From: Malurus cyaneus samueli | Lineage: Eukaryota > Chordata > Aves > Passeriformes > Maluridae | Direction: 5' to 3' | DNA: 64,000 nucleotides | Assembly: GCA_009741485.1 (NCBI GenBank) | Contig: CM019216.1 | Location: forward strand, 47,438,863 to 47,502,862 | Shown: positions 51,166 to 61,450 of the stretch, one piece after another | How the letters are laid out: each line of letters opens with the position of its first letter | How positions within the stretch are numbered: the stretch's first letter is position 1 | Notes under the pieces: generated by a model | Told to the model about the DNA's origin: nothing | The model's input: only the letters and a program-made list of their open reading frames with translations | The model's database searches: none | Made by a program: the position numbers and the translations under genes

Positions 51166-53961
51166 ATTGTTTGGGTACAATATGTGTGGGACTTGAATAC
51201 CTTTTGAAAGCTATATTATTTACTTTGTCAGATAATATTGAGTGTATTGAAGGACAAAGTGAAACAATAGGAAGGAAAGTGAATTATCGGAGGGAAGAAT
51301 AGAGTTTCTGATGAAGAAACCTAAACTAGTCTTGCCTCATTCTAGGTATATGTCATAAGTTACGTGTCTTTTTGCCAGAACAGATGCATGCAGAAAGAAA
51401 GCTGACATCAAAAGGAAGATGCACCTGAAGAGAGAATGGTGAAAGGAATGGATCTGCCACAGCTCACAGTCACAGCAGCTGCAGATGAGATGCCTAAAGA
51501 GCTGGCCATAAAACAAGGCAGGGAGGGCACAGCTCCACACTGTACTGTCTACTGCATTGCATGTTCTCAGAGCAGAAGAGGTGAGGAGTTATTGCTAAGC
51601 TGAAATGCTTCACGATAGAACATATCCTGTCAAAGTTCTTGTAGATCCTTTCCATGCTCTTTTTATCTATGTGGTATGGTGAACTGGTGTTATTACTGCT
51701 GTTAAAACTGAGCCTCGCCATTTTCCAACAGAAACAGTATAGGATCTATATTGGGATGAGAAGAGTAACTTCTCCTAGTTTCAAGATAGAGTTGTAGGTT
51801 TTTCCGTGTTAATGAAAAATTAGGAGAAAACTGGAAGCCCTTCAGTTTGCATTTTTTCATTTTTCATGATGTTTCAGTGTATTCAGCATCAGGAGGTGTT
51901 TAAAGGCACATTGTATAGATGTCAGCTATTTTCCTTTCCATTAAATTTCAGAGGGACTCATTGCATGGTGATTAACTTCCCTAAGAATTTTCAGAAGTAT
52001 ATTCTAAAGGTAACAGCTTCATTAGCTCACTTGTAATTTTAGAGTTATATAACCTGGGCTTATACAACTAACTGAAGGAGAAGATTATGGGTTATCATGC
52101 CTCATCAAAGACAAATGTTCACTTTCAACCCCTGTAGGAATCCTGCTATACTGAAATGGTTGGTATTTAAGATGCTGTTTTCTGTCTTGTTTGGCTTAAG
52201 CAATTCTGTGATGGACCTCATGGTTTCACAGTTGTTGTGCAAGAAGATAATGCAACTGGCCAGAGTCTTCAGAGACCATTATATCTCTTTGACAAGTGTT
52301 TGAAATATAAATTCTGTGGTGCTCAATGCTAACAAAGTACAAGCCAAGTTTGCTCTCTAAAATTAGAAAATGACAGAGCCTAGATGTACAAAGATGTGGA
52401 CCTATTTAGAAAATCTTAAAGATATTTTTCAATATACATAAAGGTTTTTTAAATACACACAAACATGTTTCAGACTATGCAATAAATAAGTCAAACCTTG
52501 TAGTGAATCTCCCTTTTAACTACTTTAAGAGCACTTAGAATATTTGGATGGGAGGGACTGAAAAAGACAAATTTTAAACAACTAAAAAAAATTATCTTTC
52601 TGTGGACTGAAAATGGCTGAAATATTTTGCCAAAAATAATCATCTTTGCTGGAAAAATAATCAGGCCAGTTTTGAAGTTAGACAGAGCTGTACGTAGCTC
52701 ACTTTGGCTACATTGTCTTTTTTACCAGACATAGTTTATAATGCAGTCTCAGATCTATTGACAATTGTATCCCATTCCTTTAAATAACTCATCCTACTTG
52801 AATTCTGAATGGAAATACTGTCAGTAAAATCTGAAACATACATTATCATTGTATGGGTTATTTTGAATATACTGATTTTTAAAACCTGATAAATCTGGGC
52901 TTGAAAAGGAGACTCTTTCTTTTGGGAATTGTGTTTTTCTCCATACTTGAAGCCATCCAAGCTCTAAAAAAGAAATGTATTCTTATTGGCTGACATTTGT
53001 AATGTAATGCTTTTTTGATTTCTGACTTGTAACCTTGTAAACTATGCCTCACAAATATGGATACATATTATTTTTACCTTTTAAATAAGAAGCAATTTAT
53101 TTCCTATTAGCTGTTTAGGGTATTTTTTTGGCATTTAACTTTTTTGCCTTTATTTTTAAAATAGCTTACTTCTCAAAACTAAAGTAGTTGAGACTTTTGA
53201 TGATCCTACATTGAAATGACCCTTCATTCTGAAACTTGTTTACTGAACTATATGAAATGTTTATAATGTTAAATAGTAGCAATAAAACATAATGTGAGTA
53301 CGAGAATAATTTCGTTACTTTAATCTCTCTGCCTTCACAACCCAAATGGGGTCGTTTCCACTAAAATAAAAGATTTAGACTCATTTACATCAGCAAAGAT
53401 TTTGGCTTTCTCTTGTATCACACAATTTTGACCCTCAGAGTGCCTTGCAGTGAACTGTCACAGAAAGACATCCATTCCTTTCTGCAGAAGCAGAATACCA
53501 CACATTCCCTTTGTAGCTGTTACTGAGAGAAGGAGTAATTTGAAATCTTTTTGGCCAAGTTACAATAAAGTGCCATGAGAGTGTTGACAGATGCAGCTTC
53601 ATGTGCCAGCATCTGGCTCTGGCTCGGTGGGATGATATAAACAGGGAATAATGGATAGTTGTTACGCCTCTGTGGGATGGTGTCAGGGTTGTGTGTTGAT
53701 AACATCCCTGTTGAGAGATCAATGTCATTTCAGAGTCTGACGAAATAGAGAGAGTTTTTGGGGCGACAGGGAAGAATCTTGTTAAAAGGAGATAAGGGGA
53801 TATTTTTATAGTTTCTCATAGCTAAACAGAATTTTAAAGAAGTAATATTTAACTCCAAATGACAGATAATATTTGTTGTAAGAATTACACATCAAGAAAT
53901 TAGAAATTTTTCAATAATTAAAACTTAATTTTCAATTTATCATACATTAGTTTAAAATTAC

Positions 53962-53988
53962 TTGCCATTAATTCTTTCCTTTCAGACT
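53962..53988 (-). CDS. Possible triadin microexon (27 bp), weak
   Basis: This 27-bp candidate lies in the 26-kb intron and reads in phase 1 as (E)SERKELMA(x). The donor is good (GCAA|gtaatt) and the acceptor is fair (...acactttgcaaag). It is open, divisible by 3 and charged. It would sit where the linker between the CRYVIDMF exon and the first KEKE exon is expected. Homology cannot be judged at this length. Confidence 0.22.
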
Positions 53989-54284
53989 CTTTGCAAAGTG
54001 TTCTAAACTCTCCCAGGATATTACTAGAGAAATAAATGCTTCTGTCATTCAGTCATCTCCATTTATGTCATCAGCAGAAACAAATATGTTGGCAAGTGTT
54101 TCATCATGTGAACAGCCTTTTGATAAACTGATGGACAATTAGCTGTCAAGTCTGAAGAAGAATCCAGATGAGGCTTTTCAAATTTTGTGGTAGAATATTT
54201 CCCTCAGTAAAAATGTAAAAAAGTTTAAAAAGTAAAACTGGAAAAGTCTCACAGCCCTCCCATCCTTTTTCTTTAATATTTCAC

Positions 54285-54320
54285 AAAAAAAAAAAAAAAA
54301 AAAAAAAAAAATAAAAAAAA
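54285..54320. repeat. A27 run plus A8
   Basis: Twenty-seven A at 54285-54311, one T, then eight A. No linked retrocopy was recognised next to it. Confidence 0.95.
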
Positions 54321-54822
54321 TCAGACTTGCTTGTTTTCTACCACTGGAGACAGGGAGACAGGGCAATTGAGTAATTAGCACCAGAAAGCATCTCTCCATG
54401 GGAAAAAAACTAACATTTTTTAGCATTTTCTCTCAAATGTCAAAGCCTATAACTCAGTCCACAGTTTTTCATGCTCCATTTCTCCAAAGAACAAGCTAAT
54501 AATATGCTACTTTCTTTTTTATTATGACTGAGTTTTTTCTTTTCCTAATTGCACTGCATCAGATATATCCCCTGAGAAGCTACATCAAAGTTGTCTCTAT
54601 GTAAATGCAATGTAAAAAGTTCAAAAGTTGCTCCCCTCATTGGGATATCCACAACACATCCTAGTCTTTAATCAAGTAGGAGTGACACTTAAAAATAGTT
54701 CAAGAGCCTAAAGCATTTTGCTATCTGAACAGCGGAGGGCAAGTATTCAGTTCCACTGCTACAGCCCACCCACGGCAAATACAGGCAATTTTTCTTTCAA
54801 AATTAGTTTTATGCTATAGGTT

Positions 54823-54892
54823 TTTTTTGTTTTTTTTGTTTTTTTTTTTTTTTTTTTTGGTGTTTTTGTTTTTTTTTGATTGTTTTTTTTTT
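54823..54892. repeat. T-rich low-complexity tract
   Basis: Long T runs broken by single G or GG. The Lys/Thr minus-strand open frame here is an artefact of the tract. Confidence 0.93.
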
Positions 54893-57800
54893 CATAATAT
54901 AGTCTATGATCTTTCAATATTGATGTACTTTTATACTGGTACACCCATATTTTTTAACATTAAATTGCAGGTATCATTCAGACAGTCTTGAAATTCTTGA
55001 ATTGCTGTACTGTGTAATAACAATAATCCCTTCTATTTGGCAGAATACTGCTTGAGAATGGAGAAGAGGTAAGCCTAGGAACAAAATTGTAGACTTCTGG
55101 GACCAAGCAGTATGTAAAATTCCCCATGGACACTCATCACAATTTGCCTTAATTTCTTGACTCTTCATGTTTGCTCGGGAGAGGAGGGTTTTCTTTTTTG
55201 GTTTTTTTTTTCCCCATGAGCATATGTGCAAAAGGTAAGGTTTCAATGATTTTTTTAATGAGAAGGTGGGATGACTCTTTTGCCCTATAGGATACTCTCT
55301 TGCCCTGTACACATGCCAGAAATCTTGGTGAATTTCTCCAAGGCAATTTTTTTTTAACAGTATGAGACCAGCAAAAATCAGGCTCTGGGACCCTGGCATG
55401 GAAATACACAATGAAAATATCAGGGTATATTGGTGAAAAGAAATCATATGGCCACATTCCTTTGCTGTTGGAAACAGATATGTAGTGTAACCATGTTCTT
55501 CAGTGTTAAGATTTGAGAAATTCTAAATTGTGAATAATATCACATATGTGCTCCCACTGTCTTTGTTGCCAATTAGGCAACTGTAAAGATCATCCAGTAG
55601 TGAGCTGGGTTTACTGTGAAATGGAAATGATTTAACCAAAACCAGAACAGAGTAAAACTATGCATGCAAAATAAACTTCTCAGTAATAAAAAAGAAAGCA
55701 AAATCAGATCATGAGTAGACAACATGCTTGAGAGAAAGAAAAAGATGCATGCTATTACTAAATACCCAAGACATGCTTATGACTCTTAATTCAGCATGCA
55801 CAGCCCCATGCTGAGATACCATGCAGAAAGACAGACATGCAACAATCCCATTTCAGTAGTTGCAAAACAAAAAAGATATTTCATCAGAACAGCTCCTTGA
55901 TCTGCCTGAGTAGTGGCTGGCAAGCATTGCAGGGAAAGGAGAGGAAGAGTGGGAAAACAGGCGTGTGGCACATAGGGGATAAAAGAGAGTAGATCCAGTT
56001 AACTTAGAGTATCATGTGCTCCATGCTAAAGAAGTGACCAATTAGTGCTGCTGAAATCTGTCCACGTGGGTGAGGATTTCAAACTCTCTAAGGCCCAAAA
56101 AAAAAAATAGTTATGAAAACAAATTTTTAAAATTCTACTAAAATAGAACCCTTTCTCTTAACAATAAAAAAATAAAACTATGAATAAAAACATTAGAGAT
56201 ATTCCTCAGAACAAAATGCAGGAATATGAAACAATTTATCAAATACATGGAATAGATTGTATCTATATGTAAGTCAGTGGTCTTCTGCATCAAAAATGTT
56301 AAATTGGACTTCTGAAATGCCAGTAGAAAAAGAAAGATACCACTCATAACTAATGTTCTTAATAAACAAGCTTTCCACCTTAGGTTTTAATCTTTATAAG
56401 GAAAACTTTGAAAATTAACCCTGAAAGAAATGCGTATTAATCCTTCATTTACAGGCAGAGAAAAGGAGTACAAAGCAGTTTGGACAGAGCGATTTGTTAA
56501 TGCTGAGACAGTACTGTCTTAGCTGAGAAAATGCAATCCAGGGACAAATAAAATCAGAAAATCTATGCTTTGGAGGAAAGGAGATTCAGCAGTCCCTCTG
56601 AGAAATTGTCACTTATCACAAGCATGCTAGACAGAAGGTAAAAAATATTTTTAAGGTCCATTTCTCAACAGATAAATTCAGAAAGCAATTTTTATCCTGT
56701 ATGCAGCAGGCCTCAAGTGAGCTACTAATAAATGTCTCAGTAGACCTCAACTGGTCACTGTTGCAGTTGTGATATTCACGGGAAGGACTTCTGAATTGGG
56801 GAAAAATTAGTTTATGGCTAAAACACCACTGTTATCTATTGTAAAGGGTTGAGAACCTCAAATACTTCTCTTTCATAAAAAGTGAAATAGGAGCCTTAGG
56901 AAAACCAACTGATGAAGTAGCTTAGCAAAAATTCTTCCTTATATGGCTTCCTTGAATTCCCTGTGTACATTTCATTCATTTTTTATTGCTAAGACTGCAG
57001 TGTCATGATGAAACTTTGAGCAAGTAAAGAACATTTCAGCTTCATTTGTTAAAATCAGCACAAGAGCATTAACTGACATCCAACAGATTGATGTGACTGA
57101 CAGAATGCATTAATTGATATATTTTGAAAATGTATTTATTAATGAAACCTAAGGATCGGAGCTTTACTTTTATCGTTAATTATTTGAGCACTATAAAATG
57201 CCATATAAAGTGAGCTACTGCTCTATAAATTCTTGCTTAAAATTTATATGAAAATAAAGTAATTTAGTCTTGGAAGTATTGTATACATTTCTTTGTAATA
57301 AAAACATTGTAAAAATGCTTTGAAAGAAAAAATGTTGAATGATATTACTATTATTGACATTATAAATCCATATGTTTTGCCTAAGGAATAAGAAATTCAT
57401 GTGTGATTCAATCAGTCATAGAAAATCCCAATATATTTATGTGAAGGAATTTTCTATGACAAAAAAAATTCTCTTTCACAAATGGTAATATCGAGATTGA
57501 TAGAAATTACTCCTTGTTTGAAAGAATTGCAATGTCAAGGTGACTGTAATTAAATTGCTCAGCTGATTTGCACACAGAACTCTCTGTTTGGGCAAAGTTC
57601 TTCGCCATAAAATATATAGACAGATAAAAGGATAAAATATAACAGATTTTAAAGTTAAATAGATAGTAGGTTTATTAAAGGGTGTTTTCCCCACATTTGT
57701 CTATTCAATAAAATGGATTCCAGTAATACTTCTGTTGACACAAGGATGGCATGAAATGAGAACTTTGCCTGAGAAAGGCAGTAACAAACACTAACCGAGC

Positions 57801-59439
57801 CCTGCTTGGTGGCACTTTCCTGAATGATTTCCATAAATCAAGGCTGATCATACCTGACCTCTACCTGCCTCCTCAGAAACACAATCTGGATTCCTCAGCA
57901 TTGCCTTTCACAGCCAGTGGGTTGACTAAAGCTTGTTTTGAAGGCAATGCTTTTTTTGTTTGTTTTTTTTTTTTTTTCTGCTCACACAGAAATGTATCTG
58001 GCTTCAGCACGACGACCATCTGCAGCATTTAACTTCAGGTGTCAACAAGTGTCTTGACAGGTCACAAAGCAGTTGCTTTACAGGTGCAGACACAAGTGGA
58101 CTTTGGGAGATGTTAAGGGTCAGTCCTTCTTCATTTCACCTACACATTGATTACTTAAGGTGCTTTATGACTTATTTCCACTTTTTGGGGCCTAAATCTG
58201 TCACCCTAGTTTTTCATTCACCTGTAAGGCCATCTGATCACCCAATGTCCACTGAATGTCTTTCAGTAGTTTAACCTGTGGTTTCTTACCAGCACACTGC
58301 TATGACACAAGACAAACACTGGAAGGCAAGAATCGTGTCTTTTATCTTCTGAAATTCAAGTCACTGTAGATTTCCCTATCTCACTGCACCTCTTCATGGT
58401 TTTCCCAGTTTTCTTGTAGCTGAAAAGGTCAAAACTAAAAAAACCCAAGCCCTGCCTTCCTACAGCATGTCTGCTCTACCTCAAGAGAGTGTCAAATGGG
58501 GCCAGGGAGCCTTCTGAGTAAAAAGAGCTTTTTCACCGCTGTTTGTAAATGTCCAGGGAACTACAAAAAAGATCCTGAAGATCTCCATGAAAGTATTTCT
58601 CATGTGATTTGTTGATGATACGGCTGTGTAAAGCCAGAAAATAGGTCATTCGCATTGGTACAGGGAGTTATTTTTTAAATTAAAGCTTGACCAAAGGTCT
58701 CTGGAAGGTTTGGCTAATCATTCTTCCCACCAAGCCTAAACCAGTCCCTGTTTATAACTGGCTGTCTTTAGAAGTCCTGGAGGTGATGAAGTATTTTGTT
58801 CTCATTTAAGGGAACTACCTACCTCTCCACGTTACTCTTTGAGAACAGGACACACAAAGCCACTCCCTACAGAATCCCAAGCTTGTTCATTTTCCCTTCA
58901 CAAAAATCCAAGTTGTCCCTCTCCCCTTTGTGACAGTCTCTATTTCTCAGAAATCCTTAGGACTTTCCAGCCCTCTCCAAACCTGGACATTTAAAGAGAG
59001 GATGTAAGCCATAGGCAGATATAAGAAGAACCACAACTAATTCAAAGGTGTCCCAGTGGAGAGCTTGTTGAGCAAATAACAGACTAAACAAAGCTTGCAA
59101 GGCTTAGTGTGTCCTTAAACAGCCTCTCCTTGAGTCTTCTCATGAATATTATTGCTTTTCATTCCTAGGATTATGTCCTCTCTACAGTATGGCTAGATTT
59201 CAGCAGGAAGAATTTTATTAAATAAGGTCAGGGTAGACTGACTTAATATGATGAGCTGATGCTCAGTCATCATCAGTAGCTCTATCTTCTTTTTTTGGTG
59301 AGAAGGGTATCTGTATTAGAACAGATTAGCATGGAGATGTGGGAAGAGAGAAGATAAAACACAGAAGTGATGGATCAGCTAAGTGTTCTTATTTGAAAAA
59401 TTGAAACTTTTTGGCATTTAGTTTAAGGCTTTCTATTTC

Positions 59440-59450
59440 GGGGGGGGGGG
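59440..59450. repeat. G11 homopolymer
   Basis: Eleven consecutive G about 330 bp downstream, in the transcript, of the CRYVIDMF exon; C11 in the pre-mRNA. Confidence 0.97.
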
Positions 59451-59781
59451 AACAATAAAACAAATAACAAGCTATTAACAATAAGCTCCTTCCTCTTGCA
59501 TCTCAGCCAAAAGAAGCATGGAAAATTTTGGCAATTTCTAGATCCTTCCATTGACTCTACTTTCAACACAACTGATTTTAATTCATGCATTGTAGACAGA
59601 AAATCAAAAGCTTTAATAAAACAGCCATTAGCTCTTATGCTTTATTAAAACTATTGGCACACTCTTTGTTGCTCTTGTGAGACTTTTCAATACTAAAAAC
59701 CACACTTAACACATAAAGGAGCAAAAACTCTGAGGGCAACAGAAGAATATTAGAACAGAGTTCAATGATGTACGAAAATAC

Positions 59782-59841
59782 CTGGATAAAAATCCCCTTG
59801 CGCAAACATGTCAATCACATAGCGACAGAATGCATATTGAT
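59782..59841 (-). CDS. TRDN: Triadin exon with conserved CRYVIDMF luminal motif
   Basis: This 60-bp exon reads, in phase 1, as (D)QYAFCRYVIDMFAQGDFYP(G). The human triadin equivalent is QYAFCRYMIDIFVHGDLKP, so the match is strong and specific. The acceptor AG is at 59842-59843 (transcript ...ctctgttag) and the donor is CAG|gtatt. The first codon is split, with AT finishing it, so Asp requires a preceding exon ending in G. The motif lies in the sarcoplasmic-reticulum lumen. Its cysteine corresponds to the one I recall as Cys270 of rabbit triadin, reported to take part in disulfide-linked oligomers. The Cys is kept here. This is the rightmost secure exon, and the next secure one in the transcript is 26 kb away at 33302-33358. 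The family match, the phase and both splice sites agree, so an alternative identity is unlikely. Confidence 0.93.
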
Positions 59842-60846
59842 CTAACAGAGCAAAAAGGAAAAGAAGAGTAATGAAGAAAGTAAATTTAAAATGTCATTTG
59901 TATTAAACAGTGAAGATAAAGTTAGGCAATGCAAAAACATCTCAGTAGTCTTTTCATAAGTAGCCTTACTTATTATTAAAATAACGGTGTTTTTTTCCTG
60001 ACATTCTAGTGGTTCACATGTTACGAAACTGACAATTTGTTGTCCAGATCTAATTCAAAACCTCTAGCTAAAAACTGCAGAGCTTCCTGTGTCCCAGAGT
60101 TACCAACCCTTCCTCTGGGTTCGCTTTGTTTGACATCTATTCTAACCCCATGCACAAGTACTGAGCAAACTGCTGCCGGGCCACAGGTCTCATAGACTTT
60201 TCCTTATCCATTAAGATCAATTTCACAGAAAACTGATTGAAATTTTTTTAAAAATTGGTTTTTTTCACAGTATTTTGTTAATATTATTTTAATCATATAA
60301 TAAATACATACATCTAGTGAATGGGAATATAAAGAGAGCTCTGTACTTACACTCCTATAGCAACAAGATTTTCCACAGAATTCTATTGTTTCACTACAGA
60401 TTTTCACTATTCAGAAACAAAGATTTCTGAATCTAAATGAAGCTGATTTCAGAAGTGTTGATTGTCTATTAACTTCTCCTATACATAAACAAAGCTGGAG
60501 ACCTTAATAAAAATTTCTAACATTAAGAATGGTTAGAAAAAAAAGAAAAATTAGAAAAGTTATCAGCTGTAACTGAGTGCAAAAGAAATTAAATATTTCA
60601 GTTTGTCAGAAGAAACAGCATGTTGCCCCAGTGAACTCTAAGGGGCAATAGTTTTGAAAGCTAATGTTGATGTCTAAATGCCAGCTCTGGTTTAGTTAAG
60701 TCGGCTCTCAACTGTCCTTGAGTGAAGCATATTCATCCATCTGTCCAAGACTCTTCTAGCACAGCTCAAACATTGAAGAAGTTACATCTCTTCCTCTCTC
60801 CACCTCCTGTTGCAACTCTGTCCTACTCACTTACAAAACCACTTAC

Positions 60847-60861
60847 TTTCTCCTTTGTCAA
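60847..60861 (-). CDS. Possible triadin microexon (15 bp), weak
   Basis: This 15-bp candidate reads in phase 1 as (x)DKGE(N/K). It has a consensus donor (GAAA|gtaagtgg) and a T-rich stretch before the acceptor (ttttattttggag). The charged product suits triadin. However, its last base is A, so joining to the CRYVIDMF exon would give Asn instead of the Asp found in mammals, and the site is short enough to arise by chance. It lies about 1 kb upstream in the transcript of 59782-59841. Confidence 0.22.
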
Positions 60862-61406
60862 CTCCAAAATAAAATTATGCTGGCTTTGGAATAATTAAAG
60901 TTTTCTAAATGGCATCGTTGTTACATTTAAATGCAAAATGCCATGTCACACTCCTTACATAAATTACTTTCATACAGAGTTCATTGATACACGGGTATCA
61001 GTTGATGATGAGACGTTTGTGTGACTGCTGCTCTGTTGACTGCTACAGCAGTCCTTGGATGGAGAACTGCAGCTTTCCAGTCATTATTTCAGATGCAGAA
61101 ATTAGGAAAAGGTTTATCAGCTCAATAAATACCCAAGCACAATTTTCTAGCTGAGAGAAGAAGCCCAGGCAGCTATTTTGTGTTAGCTAGATGGCAAGGG
61201 TAATACTACTCAGTATTGTAGAGCCTGGAGCAAATCTTTGAGCATGTACACAGGACTGTGGCTGTAAACATTGCCTTTAAAACTTCTAATGCATATTCAT
61301 AAAAATTTTAGCTTTCATATGTAGGAATTAAAATTTATCGTTCTGGCTGACTCCAACTTTGCATTTCATCCTTGAGGCTACAATATTTGCCCTAACTCTA
61401 TATGAT

Positions 61407-61410
<4 letters not shown>

Positions 61411-61447
<37 letters not shown>
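61411..61447. repeat. A37 homopolymer
   Basis: Thirty-seven consecutive A. It reads as a T run in the triadin pre-mRNA. No processed retrocopy was recognised upstream of it. Confidence 0.97.

Positions 61448-61450
<3 letters not shown>

Larger units (their letters stand above)
33359..59781 (-). other. TRDN: Very large triadin intron (26.4 kb)
   Basis: The longest exon-poor stretch of the window, between the CRYVIDMF exon and the 57-bp linker exon. Recognised contents are a T21/G11 tract at 38768-38811, a 42-nt CA repeat at 39998-40039, CTA/TTA repeats at 46203-46314, a CR1 tail at 48260-48330, A/C-rich sequence at 51087-51165, A and T runs at 54285-54320 and 54823-54892, and a G11 run at 59440-59450. 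Weak in-phase exon candidates are at 50207-50224 and 53962-53988. Otherwise nothing is recognised. Confidence 0.65.

Noticed and set aside
55044..55068. Plus-strand exon-like block (ctatttggcag ... gtaagcc)
   Set aside because: 25 bp on the strand opposite to the gene, with no neighbouring plus-strand exons; chance.
54974..55447. 157-residue minus-strand open frame
   Set aside because: No family similarity. It spans a low-complexity Lys-rich run made by a T tract, and there is no exon phase or splice support.
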